This document shows positions 10,566 through 21,011 of a DNA stretch of 64,000 bases, piece after piece. The notes below the pieces were generated by a model, which made no database searches, was not told where the DNA came from, and was given only the letters and a program-made list of their open reading frames with translations. A program made the translations under genes and the position numbers. Source of the stretch: Pseudomonas soli (lineage in GTDB: Bacteria > Pseudomonadota > Gammaproteobacteria > Pseudomonadales > Pseudomonadaceae); contig NZ_FOEQ01000002.1 in NCBI RefSeq assembly GCF_900110655.1, forward strand, positions 434,001 to 498,000. Direction: 5' to 3'. Every line of letters starts with the position of its first letter. Position 1 is the first letter of the stretch.

Positions 10566-11174
10566 ATGAAACACGAAGTCGTTGAGAAAAACATAGGCCT
10601 GATGGCCCTGCTGATGGTGTTCGCCGTCAGCATCGGCGGCCTGACCCAGATCGTCCCGCTGTTCTTCCAGGACGTCACCAACAAGCCGGTCGAAGGCATG
10701 AAGCCCTACACCGCCCTGCAGCTCGAAGGCCGCGACATCTACATCCGCGAAGGCTGCGTTGGCTGCCACTCGCAGATGGTGCGGCCATTCCGCGCCGAAA
10801 CCGAGCGCTACGGGCACTACTCGGTGGCCGGCGAGAGCGTCTGGGACCACCCGTTCCTGTGGGGCTCCAAGCGTACCGGCCCGGACCTGGCCCGGGTCGG
10901 CGGCCGCTACTCGGACGACTGGCACCGCGCGCACCTGTACAACCCGCGCAACGTGGTGCCTGAGTCGAAGATGCCGTCCTACCCGTGGCTGGTGTCCTCG
11001 CAGGTCGACAACAGCCACACCGACGTCAAGATGCGCGTGCTGCGCAGCCTGGGCGTGCCGTACACCGACGACGACATCGCCGGGGCCAAGGACGCGGTCA
11101 AGGGCAAGACCGAGATGGACGCGCTGGTCGCCTACCTGCAGGTGCTCGGCACCGCGATCAAGAACAAGAGGTGA
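10566..11174 (+). CDS. ccoO1: cbb3 oxidase subunit II, mono-heme cytochrome c, copy 1
   Basis: Membrane-anchored cytochrome c of 202 residues. One N-terminal membrane helix (about residues 12-32) is followed by a periplasmic domain with a single heme-c motif, C-V-G-C-H-S, near residue 64. The axial Met is probably that of S-K-M-P-S-Y-P. It passes electrons from CcoP to CcoN. It starts 13 bp after ccoN1 with a GAGGAG ribosome site. Confidence 0.96.
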   Translation: MKHEVVEKNIGLMALLMVFAVSIGGLTQIVPLFFQDVTNKPVEGMKPYTALQLEGRDIYIREGCVGCHSQMVRPFRAETERYGHYSVAGESVWDHPFLWGSKRTGPDLARVGGRYSDDWHRAHLYNPRNVVPESKMPSYPWLVSSQVDNSHTDVKMRVLRSLGVPYTDDDIAGAKDAVKGKTEMDALVAYLQVLGTAIKNKR

Positions 11175-11179
11175 GTGCG

Positions 11180-11374
11180 ATGGAAATGGACATCGGCATG
11201 ATCCGCGGCCTGGGCACCCTGGTGGTGATGATCGCCTTCATCGGCCTGTCGCTCTGGGTGTTCAACCGCCGCCGCGACCGTGATTTCGCCGAAGCGCGCC
11301 TGCTGCCCTTCGTCGACGACCGCCTGCCCCCCGCCGGGCAGGAACCTGCTGCAATGAGGAGTACCCGGCAATGA
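11180..11374 (+). CDS. ccoQ1: cbb3 oxidase small subunit CcoQ, copy 1
   Basis: Small protein of 64 residues with one membrane helix (about 9-28) followed by basic residues (F-N-R-R-R-D-R-D). CcoQ stabilises the cbb3 complex. It starts 5 bp after ccoO1 and its stop overlaps the ccoP1 start (ATGA). Confidence 0.9.
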   Translation: MEMDIGMIRGLGTLVVMIAFIGLSLWVFNRRRDRDFAEARLLPFVDDRLPPAGQEPAAMRSTRQ

Positions 11375-12312
11375 CCACCTTCTGGAGTACGTACATCAGC
11401 GTACTGACCATCGGCAGCCTGATCGGCCTGACCTGGCTGCTGCTCGGCACCCGCAAGGGCCAGAGCAGCGACACCACCGACCAGACCATGGGCCACAGCT
11501 TCGATGGCATCGAGGAGTACGACAACCCGCTGCCGAAATGGTGGTTCTGGCTGTTCGTCGGCACCCTGGTGTTCTCGGTCGGTTACCTGATCCTCTACCC
11601 GGGCCTTGGCAACTGGAAAGGCATCCTGCCCGGCTACGAGAACGGCTGGACCCAGGTGGATGAATGGCAGAAAGAAATGGACAAGGCTGACGCCAAGTTC
11701 GGCCCGATCTTCGCCAAATACGCCGCCATGCCCGTGGAGGAAGTGGCCAAGGATCCGCAGGCGCTGAAGATGGGCAGCCGGCTGTTCGCCTCCAACTGCT
11801 CGGTGTGCCACGGCTCCGACGCCAAGGGCTCGTACGGCTTCCCCAACCTGACCGACAAGGACTGGCGCTGGGGCGGCGAGCCGGAGACCATCAAGGCCTC
11901 GATCATGAACGGCCGCCACGGCGTGATGCCGGGCTGGGCCACGGTGATCGGCGAGCAGGGCGTGGCGGATGTCGCTGCGTTCGTGCTGACCAACCTCGAT
12001 GGCCGCAGCCTGCCGGAAGGCGTCAAGGCCGACCCGGCCAAGGGCCAGGAGATCTTCGCCAGCAACTGCGTGGCCTGCCACGGCCCCACCGGCAAGGGTA
12101 CCCCAGCCATGGGCGCACCCGACCTGACCCACCCGCAGGCGTTCATCTACGGCTCGAGCTTCGCCCAGCTACAGCAGACCATCCGTTACGGCCGCCAGGG
12201 CCAGATGCCGGCGCAGCAGGATATCCAGGGCAATGACAAGGTCCACCTGCTGGCGGCCTATGTCTACAGCCTGTCGCAGGATGAAGTGCCGGAAACCGTA
12301 ACCGCCAAGTAA
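11371..12312 (+). CDS. ccoP1: cbb3 oxidase subunit III, di-heme cytochrome c, copy 1
   Basis: 313 residues. Two membrane helices near residues 5-25 and 55-77 precede a periplasmic region with two heme-c motifs, C-S-V-C-H-G (about residue 147) and C-V-A-C-H-G (about residue 231). The subunit receives electrons from soluble cytochromes. The conserved N-P-L-P-K-W-W segment precedes the second helix. The start overlaps ccoQ1 by four bases, consistent with translational coupling. It is 14 residues shorter than CcoP2, which has an insert after the second helix. Confidence 0.96.
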   Translation: MTTFWSTYISVLTIGSLIGLTWLLLGTRKGQSSDTTDQTMGHSFDGIEEYDNPLPKWWFWLFVGTLVFSVGYLILYPGLGNWKGILPGYENGWTQVDEWQKEMDKADAKFGPIFAKYAAMPVEEVAKDPQALKMGSRLFASNCSVCHGSDAKGSYGFPNLTDKDWRWGGEPETIKASIMNGRHGVMPGWATVIGEQGVADVAAFVLTNLDGRSLPEGVKADPAKGQEIFASNCVACHGPTGKGTPAMGAPDLTHPQAFIYGSSFAQLQQTIRYGRQGQMPAQQDIQGNDKVHLLAAYVYSLSQDEVPETVTAK

Positions 12313-12327
12313 ACAAGCGCAACACCC

Positions 12328-12353
12328 CTGTGGGAGCCAGACCGCTCCCACAG
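12328..12353. terminator. Hairpin after ccoP1
   Basis: Perfect 10-bp arms CTGTGGGAGC and GCTCCCACAG with a 6-base loop, starting 15 bp after the ccoP1 stop. The core resembles the local REP family. It probably separates transcription of the two cco operons. Confidence 0.65.
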
Positions 12354-12746
12354 GCCCGCTCCACCCTCCCCGCCTTGCACCCCCTCCGAACACAACTAAG
12401 CTTGTTGCCACAGTGGCTCCGCTCGCAGCGACCGGAACAGACGTGGTGCACAGCCTGACATCACGCACCGATCCTGGACGCTCGAGCCTGCGGCTTTGGG
12501 ATGTGCCTTGCGTGCCCGTCCCAGAAACAAAAGCTTGACCGATCGATCAGAAAAACCTGGAAAACGGTACACATTACAAATATTTATTTGTGTACAATCG
12601 TTCAGCCCCCAACGCCACGGGACGGTGGCGAAAAGGGTCCGGACACGGGTCGGCGTACATGACTTGCGTTGCCATAACCCTGGTGGTTATCAATACTGGC
12701 GCCGATTTACCAACCAACAAGAACACCCAAACCGTGGAACCTTAGA
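12354..12746 (+). promoter_or_regulatory. Upstream region of the cco-2 operon: AT-rich dyads and a -10 element
   Basis: No gene is seen here. Two overlapping inverted repeats lie at 12567-12595 (arms GTACACA/TGTGTAC) and 12576-12591 (ACAAATA-TT-TATTTGT). They merge into a TG-extended -10 element TACAAT (12593-12598), the likely cco-2 promoter. A further dyad, ATAACC/GGTTAT, lies around 12674-12690. No full Anr box is present; the nearest sequence, TTGACCGATCGATCAG, has spacing two bases too long. Confidence 0.5.
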
Positions 12747-14189
12747 ATGAGCACTGCAATCAGTCCGACTGCTTATAACTATAAGGTCGTCCGCCAGTTC
12801 GCCATCATGACGGTGGTCTGGGGGATCCTTGGCATGGGGCTCGGCGTCTTCATCGCCTCGCAACTGGTATGGCCCCAGCTCAACCTGGACCTGCCATGGA
12901 CGAGCTTCGGCCGCCTGCGCCCGCTGCACACCAACCTGGTGATCTTCGCCTTCGGTGGCTGTGCCCTGTTCGGCACCAGCTACTACGTGGTGCAGCGCAC
13001 CTGCCAGACCCGCCTGATCTCCGACAGCATGGCCGCCTTCACCTTCTGGGGCTGGCAGGCGGTGATCGTCGGCGCGCTGATCACCCTGCCGATGGGCTTC
13101 ACCACCACCAAGGAGTACGCCGAGCTCGAATGGCCGCTGGCGATCCTGCTGGCCATCGTCTGGGTCACCTACGCCCTGGTGTTCTTCGGCACCATCGTCA
13201 AGCGCAAGACCAAGCACATCTACGTCGGCAACTGGTTCTACGGCGCCTTCATCGTGGTCACCGCGATGCTGCACATCGTCAACCACATCTCGCTGCCGGT
13301 GAGCCTGTTCAAGTCCTACTCGGCCTACGCCGGGGCCACCGACGCGATGATCCAGTGGTGGTACGGCCACAACGCCGTGGGCTTCTTCCTCACCACCGGC
13401 TTCCTGGGGATGATGTACTACTTCGTGCCCAAGCAGGCCGAACGCCCGATCTACTCCTATCGCCTGTCGATCGTGCACTTCTGGGCGCTGATCACCCTGT
13501 ACATCTGGGCCGGCCCCCACCACCTGCACTACACCGCGCTGCCGGACTGGGCGCAGTCGCTGGGCATGGTGATGTCGATCATCCTCCTGGCGCCGAGCTG
13601 GGGTGGCATGATCAACGGCATGATGACCCTGTCCGGCGCCTGGCATAAGCTGCGCACCGACCCGATCCTGCGCTTCCTCGTGGTGTCGCTGGCCTTCTAT
13701 GGCATGTCCACCTTCGAAGGCCCGATGATGGCCATCAAGACGGTCAACTCGCTGTCGCACTACACCGACTGGACCATCGGCCACGTCCACGCCGGCGCCC
13801 TTGGCTGGGTGGCGATGATCTCGATCGGCGCGGTCTACCACATGATCCCGAAACTCTACGGCCGCCAGCAGATGCATAGCATCGGGCTGATCAACGCACA
13901 CTTCTGGCTGGCAACCATCGGCACCGTGCTGTACATCGCCTCGATGTGGGTCAACGGCATCACCCAGGGCCTGATGTGGCGCGCCATCAACGACGACGGC
14001 ACCCTCACCTACTCCTTCGTCGAAGCCCTGCAGGCCAGCCACCCGGGCTTCATCGTTCGCGCCCTGGGCGGTGCGTTCTTCGCCTCCGGCATGCTGCTGA
14101 TGGCCTACAACGTGTACCGCACCGTACGCGCCGCCAACCCGGTGGAGGCTGAGGAAGCCACCAAGATCGTCGTTGTGGGAGCCCACTGA
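12747..14189 (+). CDS. ccoN2: cbb3-type cytochrome c oxidase subunit I, copy 2
   Basis: Catalytic heme b/heme b3-CuB subunit of the second cbb3 oxidase, 480 residues, with the same His-containing segments as copy 1 (R-P-L-H-T-N, G-P-H-H-L-H-Y, H-V-H-A-G). The central region is almost identical to CcoN1 at both protein and DNA level. The ends differ: it begins MSTAISP and ends with a longer tail. The stop overlaps the ccoO2 start by one base. In Pseudomonas the two isoforms are expressed at different oxygen tensions; the promoter here lacks a clear Anr box, unlike copy 1. Confidence 0.96.
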   Translation: MSTAISPTAYNYKVVRQFAIMTVVWGILGMGLGVFIASQLVWPQLNLDLPWTSFGRLRPLHTNLVIFAFGGCALFGTSYYVVQRTCQTRLISDSMAAFTFWGWQAVIVGALITLPMGFTTTKEYAELEWPLAILLAIVWVTYALVFFGTIVKRKTKHIYVGNWFYGAFIVVTAMLHIVNHISLPVSLFKSYSAYAGATDAMIQWWYGHNAVGFFLTTGFLGMMYYFVPKQAERPIYSYRLSIVHFWALITLYIWAGPHHLHYTALPDWAQSLGMVMSIILLAPSWGGMINGMMTLSGAWHKLRTDPILRFLVVSLAFYGMSTFEGPMMAIKTVNSLSHYTDWTIGHVHAGALGWVAMISIGAVYHMIPKLYGRQQMHSIGLINAHFWLATIGTVLYIASMWVNGITQGLMWRAINDDGTLTYSFVEALQASHPGFIVRALGGAFFASGMLLMAYNVYRTVRAANPVEAEEATKIVVVGAH

Positions 14190-14797
14190 TGAAGCATGAA
14201 GCAGTCGAGAAGAACATTGGCCTGATGGCCTTCTTCATGGTCATCGCCGTCAGCGTCGGCGGCCTGACCCAGATCGTCCCGCTGTTCTTCCAGGACGTCA
14301 CCAACAAGCCGGTCGAGGGCATGAAGCCACGCACCGCGCTGGAGCTCGAAGGCCGCGACATCTACATCCGCGAAGGCTGCGTCGGTTGCCACTCGCAGAT
14401 GATCCGCCCGTTCCGCGCCGAGACCGAGCGCTACGGCCACTACTCGGTGGCCGGCGAAAGCGTGTGGGACCACCCGTTCCTGTGGGGCTCCAAGCGCACC
14501 GGCCCGGACCTGGCCCGCGTCGGCGGGCGCTACTCGGACGACTGGCACCGCGCGCACCTGTACAACCCGCGCAACGTGGTGCCTGAGTCGAAAATGCCGT
14601 CGTACCCGTGGCTGGTCGAGCACAAGCTCGACGGCAAGGACACCGCCAAGAAGATGGAAGTGCTGCGCACCCTGGGTACCCCCTACACCGATGAAGACAT
14701 CGCCGGCGCCGCCGACGCGGTCAAGGGCAAGACCGAGATGGACGCGCTCGTCGCGTACCTGCAAGGCCTTGGCACCCTCATCAAGAGCAAACGGTGA
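14189..14797 (+). CDS. ccoO2: cbb3 oxidase subunit II, mono-heme cytochrome c, copy 2
   Basis: 202 residues: one N-terminal anchor helix and one heme-c motif (C-V-G-C-H-S near residue 64). It differs from CcoO1 mainly in a short stretch near residues 146-165 ([10 protein letters not shown] here), the region between the S-K-M-P-S-Y-P segment and the C-terminal helix. It overlaps ccoN2 by one base. Confidence 0.96.
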   Translation: MKHEAVEKNIGLMAFFMVIAVSVGGLTQIVPLFFQDVTNKPVEGMKPRTALELEGRDIYIREGCVGCHSQMIRPFRAETERYGHYSVAGESVWDHPFLWGSKRTGPDLARVGGRYSDDWHRAHLYNPRNVVPESKMPSYPWLVEHKLDGKDTAKKMEVLRTLGTPYTDEDIAGAADAVKGKTEMDALVAYLQGLGTLIKSKR

Positions 14798-14802
14798 CCG
14801 TG

Positions 14803-14994
14803 ATGGATATCGGGATGATTCGCGGCCTGGGCACCGTCGTGGTGCTGGTGGCCTTCGTGGGCCTGGCGCTGTGGGTGTTCAGCCCACGGCGCAAGCGGGA
14901 ATTCGACGAGGCAACGCAATTGCCGTTCGCGGACGACCCCGAAGCCACCCGTCACGTCGAGCAAGCACAAGCTTCTAGGAGCAAAAAACAATGA
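14803..14994 (+). CDS. ccoQ2: cbb3 oxidase small subunit CcoQ, copy 2
   Basis: 63 residues starting MDIGMIRG, with one membrane helix and then basic residues (S-P-R-R-K-R-E). I chose the ATG at 14803 by match to CcoQ1. A GTG at 14794 that overlaps the ccoO2 stop would add three residues. The stop overlaps the ccoP2 start (ATGA). Confidence 0.88.
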   Translation: MDIGMIRGLGTVVVLVAFVGLALWVFSPRRKREFDEATQLPFADDPEATRHVEQAQASRSKKQ

Positions 14995-15974
14995 CAACCT
15001 TCTGGAGTCTGTACGTCACCGTCCTGACCCTGGGCACCATCTTCGCCTTGACCTGGCTGCTGCTGTCGACCCGCCGGGGCCAGCGCGAAGAGATTACCGA
15101 CGAAGTCGTCGGCCACGCATTCGACGGCATCGAGGAGTACGACAACCCCCTGCCGAAGTGGTGGTTCTGGCTGTTTGTCGGCACCGTCGTCTTCGCCCTC
15201 GGCTACCTGGTGCTCTACCCGGGCCTGGGCAACTGGAAAGGCATCCTGCCGGGCTACGCATACGTCGACAACGAAAAGAAGACCGAGTTTTCCAACGGCC
15301 AGGCCGGCTGGACCGGCGTGCACGAATGGGAAAAGGAAATGGCCAAGGCCGACGCCCGCTTCGGGCCGATCTTCGCCAAGTTCGCGGCCATGCCGCTGGA
15401 GGAAGTGGCCAAGGATCCGCAAGCCCTGAAGATGGGCGCGCGCCTGTTTGCCTCCAACTGCTCGGTATGCCACGGCTCCGATGCCCGCGGCGCCTACGGC
15501 TTCCCCAACCTGACCGACAACGACTGGCGCTGGGGCGGTGAACCAGAGACCATCAAGACCACCATCATGAACGGTCGCCATGGCGTGATGCCAGGCTGGG
15601 CCACGGTGATCGGCGAACAGGGGGTGGCCGATGTGGCGGCCTTCGTGCTGACCAACCTTGACGGCCGCAAGCTGCCCGAGGACGCCAAGGCCGACCCGGC
15701 CAAAGGCAAGGAAATCTTCGCCACCAACTGCGTGGCCTGCCACGGCCCCGAAGGCAAGGGCACCCCGGCGATGGGCGCGCCCAACCTGACCCACCCGCAG
15801 GCGTTCATCTACGGTTCGAGCTTCGCCCAGTTGCAACAGACCATCCGCTATGGTCGCCAGGGCCAGATGCCGGCCCAGGCGCAGATGCAGGGCAACGACA
15901 AGGTGCACCTGCTGGCGGCGTACGTGTACAGCCTGTCGCATCAGGAGCAACAGCAGGCAGCAAAGGCCGAGTAA
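14991..15974 (+). CDS. ccoP2: cbb3 oxidase subunit III, di-heme cytochrome c, copy 2
   Basis: 327 residues with two N-terminal membrane helices and heme-c motifs C-S-V-C-H-G (about residue 161) and C-V-A-C-H-G (about residue 245). It differs from CcoP1 by an insert of about 14 polar residues (around [10 protein letters not shown]) just after the second helix, at the membrane-periplasm border. The ribosome site is AGGAGC. REP sequences follow. Confidence 0.96.
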   Translation: MTTFWSLYVTVLTLGTIFALTWLLLSTRRGQREEITDEVVGHAFDGIEEYDNPLPKWWFWLFVGTVVFALGYLVLYPGLGNWKGILPGYAYVDNEKKTEFSNGQAGWTGVHEWEKEMAKADARFGPIFAKFAAMPLEEVAKDPQALKMGARLFASNCSVCHGSDARGAYGFPNLTDNDWRWGGEPETIKTTIMNGRHGVMPGWATVIGEQGVADVAAFVLTNLDGRKLPEDAKADPAKGKEIFATNCVACHGPEGKGTPAMGAPNLTHPQAFIYGSSFAQLQQTIRYGRQGQMPAQAQMQGNDKVHLLAAYVYSLSHQEQQQAAKAE

Positions 15975-15976
15975 CC

Positions 15977-16066
15977 CATGGGAGCGGCGGTGCACCGCTG
16001 CGACTTGCCCCGCGATGGTCGCGAAGCTGGCGACGCCATCGCGGGGCAAGCCCGCTCCCACGCCCA
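15977..16066. repeat. REP pair after the cco-2 operon
   Basis: Inverted REP units: a GGGAGCGG...CCCCGCGATGG half and a CCATCGCGGGGCAAGCCCGCTCCCAC-type half, folding into a long imperfect hairpin. It probably ends cco-2 transcription. Confidence 0.75.
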
Positions 16067-16091
16067 CTTACAGGGCAAAAAGCTCAGACGA

Positions 16092-16105
16092 CTGACCTGA
16101 ATCAA
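16092..16105 (+). promoter_or_regulatory. Probable Anr box upstream of ccoG
   Basis: CTGAC-CTGA-ATCAA matches the Anr consensus at eight of ten positions. It lies about 175 bp before the ccoG start. It would link the assembly genes to low-oxygen control; the match is weaker than those before ccoN1 and hemN. Confidence 0.45.
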
Positions 16106-16280
16106 TTGACACCCGCCATAACACGATTCACACCACGAACCCAACGCGACTAAGTGTCGCAGTGCGCCCCGCATGCGCCATCACAGGCGTATCATGGGCC
16201 GCAGAGCGCTAGCAGAACGCGCGAGACTGCGGCCGGCACGCACTGGCCGCGGCATTTCTCCACTGCCGTGGGACTTGATA

Positions 16281-17696
16281 ATGAGCAAGCAAATTCCGGT
16301 ACATGATGTCACCCCGCCTGCCAGCAAAGGGAAGGATTCCGTCGACCTCTACGCCTCGCGCGAAAAAATCTACACCCGCGCCTTCACCGGACTCTTTCGC
16401 AGGTTGCGGATGGTCGGCGGCGCTGCTCTGTTCCTGCTGTATTTCGGCACCGTCTGGCTGAACTGGGGCGGTCACCAGGCCGTGTGGTGGAACCTGCCCG
16501 AGCGCAAGTTCTACATCTTCGGCGCCACCATATGGCCACAGGACTTCATCCTGCTCTCGGGCATCCTCATCGTCGCCGCCTTCGGCCTGTTCTTCATCAC
16601 CGTGTACGCCGGTCGGGTCTGGTGCGGCTACACCTGCCCGCAGAGCGTGTGGACCTGGGTGTTCATGTGGTGCGAGAAAGTCACCGAGGGCGACCGCAAC
16701 CAGCGCATGAAGCTCGACAAGGCGCCCATGAGCGCCAACAAGTTCCTGCGCAAGCTGGCCAAGCACAGCCTGTGGCTGTTGATCGGCTTCGTCACCGGCA
16801 TGACCTTCGTCGGCTATTTCTCGCCGATCCGCGAGCTGGCCATCGAGTTCTTTACCGGCCAGGCCGATGGCTGGGCCTACTTCTGGGTCGGTTTCTTCAC
16901 CCTGGCCACCTATGGCAACGCCGGTTGGCTGCGCGAGCAGGTGTGCATCTACATGTGCCCGTACGCGCGCTTCCAGAGCGTGATGTTCGACAAGGACACC
17001 CTGATCGTTTCCTATGACCCGCGCCGCGGCGAGACCCGCGGCCCGCGCAAGAAGGACATCGACTACAAGGCCAAGGGTTTGGGCGACTGCATCGACTGCA
17101 CCATGTGCGTACAGGTCTGCCCCACCGGCATCGACATCCGTGACGGCCTGCAGATCGAGTGCATCGGCTGCGCCGCCTGCATCGACGCCTGCGACAGCAT
17201 CATGGACAAGATGAACTACCCCAAGGGCCTTATCAGCTACACCACCGAGCACAACCTGTCCGGGCAGAAGACCCACATGCTGCGCCCGCGCCTGATCGGC
17301 TATGCCTTGGTGCTGTTGGTGATGATAGGCGCCCTGGTGACCGCCTTCGCCACCCGTTCGCTGGTGGGCTTCGACGTGGCCAAGGACCGCGTGCTCTATC
17401 GCGAGAACGCACAAGGACGGATAGAGAACGTCTACAGCCTCAAGGTGATGAACAAGGATCAGCGCGACCACATTTACGTGCTCGACGCCGCCGGCCTGCC
17501 CGACCTCAAACTCGAGGGCCAGCGTGAGATCCGTGTGGCCGCCGGCGATATCGTCAACCTGCCAGTGCAGTTGTCGGTCGCACCGGAACAGCTGCCCTCG
17601 ACCACCAACGAAATCACCTTCATCCTCAAGGACGCCGACGACGGCGCCAGCCAGGTTGAAGCCAAGAGCCGCTTCATCGGCCCACAGATCCGCTGA
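16281..17696 (+). CDS. ccoG: cbb3 oxidase assembly factor CcoG (membrane ferredoxin, copper reductase)
   Basis: 471 residues. Several membrane helices (about 45-65, 85-110, 165-185, 200-215 and 340-360) surround a double 4Fe-4S ferredoxin domain with motifs C-I-D-C-T-M-C-V-Q-V-C-P and C-I-G-C-A-A-C-I-D-A-C. A further C-G-Y-T-C-P and C-I-Y-M-C-P lie in the membrane part, and a C-terminal FixG-type Ig-like domain follows. CcoG reduces Cu(II) for the copper supply route to cbb3. I chose the ATG at 16281 (MSKQIP); the upstream extension is not family-like. Confidence 0.94.
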   Translation: MSKQIPVHDVTPPASKGKDSVDLYASREKIYTRAFTGLFRRLRMVGGAALFLLYFGTVWLNWGGHQAVWWNLPERKFYIFGATIWPQDFILLSGILIVAAFGLFFITVYAGRVWCGYTCPQSVWTWVFMWCEKVTEGDRNQRMKLDKAPMSANKFLRKLAKHSLWLLIGFVTGMTFVGYFSPIRELAIEFFTGQADGWAYFWVGFFTLATYGNAGWLREQVCIYMCPYARFQSVMFDKDTLIVSYDPRRGETRGPRKKDIDYKAKGLGDCIDCTMCVQVCPTGIDIRDGLQIECIGCAACIDACDSIMDKMNYPKGLISYTTEHNLSGQKTHMLRPRLIGYALVLLVMIGALVTAFATRSLVGFDVAKDRVLYRENAQGRIENVYSLKVMNKDQRDHIYVLDAAGLPDLKLEGQREIRVAAGDIVNLPVQLSVAPEQLPSTTNEITFILKDADDGASQVEAKSRFIGPQIR

Positions 17697-17711
17697 GAGA
17701 GAACCTAGACA

Positions 17712-18239
17712 ATGCCTGCCGCCACCGCCGCCAGCCCCTGGTACAAGCACCTCTGGCCCTGGATCATCATCGGCATCCTGGCCACCTCGGTATGCCTGAG
17801 CCTGACCATGGTCAGCATCGCCGTGCGCAACCCGGACAACCTGGTCAACGACAACTACTATGAGGCCGGCAAAGGCATCAACCGCTCGCTGGACCGTGAA
17901 CTGCTGGCCCAGACCCTCAACCTCAAGGCCAGCGTGCACCTGGACGAGCTGACCGGCGAAGTCGAAGTGCGCCTGACCGGCAACAGCGACCCGCAGGTGC
18001 TGGAGCTGAACCTGATCTCGCCGACCCAGCCGGCCAAGGACCGCAAGGTGCAGCTGGCACGCACCGAGCCAGGCCGCTATGTCGGCCAGCTGGACGACAA
18101 GGTCGACGGCCGGCGCTTCGTCGAACTGCTCGGCAGCCAGGACGACCATGTGTGGCGGTTGTTCGAGGAGGAGAAGGTCGAGCATGGGGTAACCTTGCAA
18201 CTGGGCGATGAAGCCATTCAAGGGGCCGAGCACCAGTAA
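17712..18239 (+). CDS. ccoH: cbb3 assembly protein FixH/CcoH
   Basis: 175 residues, one N-terminal membrane helix (about 15-38) and a periplasmic domain. The family signature N-Y-Y-E-A-G-K-G-I-N follows the helix. The protein helps assemble cbb3 oxidase, working with the copper ATPase. It lies 15 bp after ccoG, in the same transcription unit. Confidence 0.9.
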   Translation: MPAATAASPWYKHLWPWIIIGILATSVCLSLTMVSIAVRNPDNLVNDNYYEAGKGINRSLDRELLAQTLNLKASVHLDELTGEVEVRLTGNSDPQVLELNLISPTQPAKDRKVQLARTEPGRYVGQLDDKVDGRRFVELLGSQDDHVWRLFEEEKVEHGVTLQLGDEAIQGAEHQ

Positions 18240-18255
18240 CAACGACACACCACAC

Positions 18256-18319
18256 CTCGTGGGGGCGGGCCTGAAAACCAGCATTCCAGGCCCATCGCGG
18301 GGCAAGCCCGCTCCCACGA
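18256..18319. repeat. REP element pair between fixH and ccoI
   Basis: CGTGGG-GGCGGGC and GCCCGCTCCCACG arms around a short centre give a strong hairpin. It could reduce read-through from ccoGH into ccoIS. Confidence 0.7.
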
Positions 18320-18345
18320 ACCCGCTGTAGCACGAAGAGATGTCG

Positions 18346-20817
18346 ATGAGCCAACCCACCCCCTGCTACCACTGCGCCCTGCCCGTTCCCGCCGGCAGCC
18401 GCTTCACCGCTGTGGTGCTAGGTGAGGCCAGGGCATTCTGCTGCCCAGGCTGCCAGGCAGTGGCAGAGTCCATCGTCGCCGGGGGCCTGGAGCACTACTA
18501 CCAGCACCGCAGCGACACCAGCGCCAACCCCGAGGCCCTGCCCCGTCAACTCCAGGACGAGCTGGCCCTGTACGACCGCAGCGACGTGCAGCAAACCTTC
18601 GTGCGCCATGACGGCCAAATGGCCGAGGCCACCCTGCTGGTCGAGGGCATCAGTTGCGCTGCCTGCGGCTGGTTGATCGAAAAGCACCTGCGCACCCTGC
18701 CCGGCGTCGCCGATGCCCGCCTGAACCTGTCCAACCATCGCCTGCTGGTCAACTGGGACGACCAGCAACTGCCACTGTCGCAGTTGCTGGCTGGGCTGCG
18801 CCGCATCGGCTACGCCGCCCACCCCTACCAGCCCGACCAGGCTGCCGAACAGCTGGCCCGGGAAAATCGCAGCGCCCTGCGTCGCCTGGGCGTGGCCGGG
18901 CTGCTGTGGTTCCAGGCGATGATGGCGACCATGGCCACCTGGCCGGAATTCAACATCGACCTGTCGCCCGAGCTGCACACCATCCTGCGCTGGGTCGCGC
19001 TGTTCCTCACCACACCCATCGTGTTCTACAGCTGCGCACCATTCTTCAAGGGCGCGGCCCGCGACCTGCGCACCCGTCACCTGACCATGGACCTGTCGGT
19101 GTCGCTGGCCATCGCCCTGGCCTACTGCGCCGGGATCTGGACCGCCATCACCGGCCACGGCGAGCTGTATTTCGACACCGTGGGCATGTTCGCACTGTTC
19201 CTGCTCACCGGCCGCTACCTGGAGCGCCGTGCCCGCGAACGCACCGCCGCGGCCACCGCGCAGCTGGTCAACCTGCTGCCGGCGTCGTGCCTGCGCCTGG
19301 ACGCCAACGGCCAGGGCGAGCGCATCCTGCTCGGCGAACTGCAGTGCGGCGACCGCGTGCAGGTGCTACCTGGGGCCGTCATCCCGGCCGACGGGCTCAT
19401 CGTCGACGGCCGCTCCAGCGTCGACGAATCACTGCTGACCGGTGAGTACCTGCCCCTGCCGCGCCGCGTCGGCGACCGGGTGACCGGTGGCACCCTCAAC
19501 GTCGAAAGCACGCTGACGGTCGAGGTCCAGGCCCTGGGCCAGGATTCGCGCCTGTCGGCCATCGTCCGCCTGCTGGAGCGCGCCCAATCGGAAAAACCGC
19601 GCCTGGCGGAAATCGCCGACCGCGCCTCGCAATGGTTCCTGCTGTTCACCCTGGTCGCCGCCGCGGTGATCGGTGTCGTCTGGTGGCAGCTCGATGCGCC
19701 CCGGGCGTTCTGGATCGTCCTGGCCATGCTGGTCGCCACCTGCCCCTGCGCCCTGTCGCTGGCCACCCCTACCGCCCTCACCGCCGCCACCGGCAGCCTG
19801 CACAAGCTCGGCCTGCTGGTGACCCGCGGGCATGTGCTCGAAGGCCTCAACCAGATCGACACGGTGATCTTCGACAAGACCGGCACCCTCACCGAAGGCC
19901 GGCTGGCCCTGCGCAGCATCCGCCCGCTGGGCCGACTGGACGCTGACCAATGCCTGGCGCTGGCGGCGGCGTTGGAGAACCGCTCCGAACACCCCATCGC
20001 CCGTGCCTTCGGTCGCGCAGCGCAAGCGGCTGAAACCGTCACCGCCGTGCCTGGGCTGGGCCTGGAAGGCATGCTGGCAAGCCAGCGCCTGCGTATCGGC
20101 CAGGCGACCTTCGTCTGCGCACTCAGCGGCGCCGAGGTACCCACCGTGCCGGAGCCACACGGGCAATGGCTGCTGCTCGGGGACCGGCAAGGGCCACTGG
20201 CCTGGTTCGGCCTGGATGACCACCTGCGCGACGACGCCCAGGACCTGGTGACGGCCTGCAAGGCACGCGGCTGGAGCACGCTGCTGCTGTCCGGCGACAG
20301 TTCGCCGATGGTCGCGCAGGTGGCCGCGCAACTGGGCATCGACCAGGCCGTCGGCGGCCTGCGTCCGGATGACAAGCTCGCCCGCCTGAAAACGCTGCAA
20401 GGCGAAGGGCGCAAGGTGCTGATGCTTGGCGACGGCGTCAACGATGTACCGGTGCTGGCCGCCGCCGACATCAGCATCGCCATGGGCAGCGCCACGGACC
20501 TGGCCAAGACCAGCGCCGACGCGGTGCTGCTGTCCAACCGCCTGCAGGCGCTGGTGCAGGCCTTCGACCTGGCCCGCCGGACCCGCCGCAACATTATCGA
20601 GAATCTGCTTTGGGCGACGCTGTACAATGGCCTCATGCTGCCGTTCGCCGCGCTCGGCTGGATCACCCCGGTGTGGGCGGCAATCGGCATGTCGGTCAGT
20701 TCGCTGATCGTGGTGCTCAACGCCTTGCGCCTGACCCGGCTGCCCTTCGCAGCAGCCCCCATCGTGCGTGAGCCGGTGTCGCTCGAAAGGAAACCGCTAT
20801 GCCCGCCCTCTACGTGA
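18346..20817 (+). CDS. ccoI: Copper-exporting P1B-type ATPase for cbb3 assembly (CcoI/FixI)
   Basis: 823 residues, inner membrane. It moves Cu(I) to the periplasm for CuB insertion. An N-terminal C-Y-H-C / C-C-P-G-C region is followed by a heavy-metal-associated domain with G-I-S-C-A-A-C-G near residue 100. The metal channel motif C-P-C is near 465, the phosphorylation motif D-K-T-G-T near 509 and the hinge G-D-G-V-N-D near 694. I chose the ATG at 18346 (MSQPT) because its spacing to AGAGA is better than for the ATG at 18340. The end overlaps ccoS by 19 bp. Confidence 0.94.
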   Translation: MSQPTPCYHCALPVPAGSRFTAVVLGEARAFCCPGCQAVAESIVAGGLEHYYQHRSDTSANPEALPRQLQDELALYDRSDVQQTFVRHDGQMAEATLLVEGISCAACGWLIEKHLRTLPGVADARLNLSNHRLLVNWDDQQLPLSQLLAGLRRIGYAAHPYQPDQAAEQLARENRSALRRLGVAGLLWFQAMMATMATWPEFNIDLSPELHTILRWVALFLTTPIVFYSCAPFFKGAARDLRTRHLTMDLSVSLAIALAYCAGIWTAITGHGELYFDTVGMFALFLLTGRYLERRARERTAAATAQLVNLLPASCLRLDANGQGERILLGELQCGDRVQVLPGAVIPADGLIVDGRSSVDESLLTGEYLPLPRRVGDRVTGGTLNVESTLTVEVQALGQDSRLSAIVRLLERAQSEKPRLAEIADRASQWFLLFTLVAAAVIGVVWWQLDAPRAFWIVLAMLVATCPCALSLATPTALTAATGSLHKLGLLVTRGHVLEGLNQIDTVIFDKTGTLTEGRLALRSIRPLGRLDADQCLALAAALENRSEHPIARAFGRAAQAAETVTAVPGLGLEGMLASQRLRIGQATFVCALSGAEVPTVPEPHGQWLLLGDRQGPLAWFGLDDHLRDDAQDLVTACKARGWSTLLLSGDSSPMVAQVAAQLGIDQAVGGLRPDDKLARLKTLQGEGRKVLMLGDGVNDVPVLAAADISIAMGSATDLAKTSADAVLLSNRLQALVQAFDLARRTRRNIIENLLWATLYNGLMLPFAALGWITPVWAAIGMSVSSLIVVLNALRLTRLPFAAAPIVREPVSLERKPLCPPST

Positions 20818-21011
20818 TGATCCCCGCCGCCCTGCTGCTGGTCGGCATCGCTGTGTACATCTTCTTCTGGGCAGTGGACAGCGGCCAGTACGACGACCTG
20901 GAAGGCCCGGCCCACAGCATCCTGTTCGATGACCAGGACCCCTGCCACCAGGCGGCCGTGAAGCCTGAGGGCGAAAAGCCCAAAGACCAGGACACGATCC
21001 CGCGTGCCTGA
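20799..21011 (+). CDS. ccoS: cbb3 oxidase maturation protein CcoS
   Basis: 70 residues, one membrane helix near the N terminus (about 5-26), then the family stretch [11 protein letters not shown]. CcoS is required for redox cofactor insertion into cbb3 oxidase. It overlaps ccoI at the 5' side and the SafE-like gene at the 3' side (8 bp). Confidence 0.92.
   Translation: MPALYVMIPAALLLVGIAVYIFFWAVDSGQYDDLEGPAHSILFDDQDPCHQAAVKPEGEKPKDQDTIPRA

Noticed and set aside
12536..12551. Possible Anr box TTGACCGATCGATCAG upstream of ccoN2
   Set aside because: The half-sites are eight bases apart instead of six, so it does not fit the Anr/FNR site.
16209..18359. 716-codon minus-strand open frame
   Set aside because: Antisense to ccoG and fixH; no recognisable domain.
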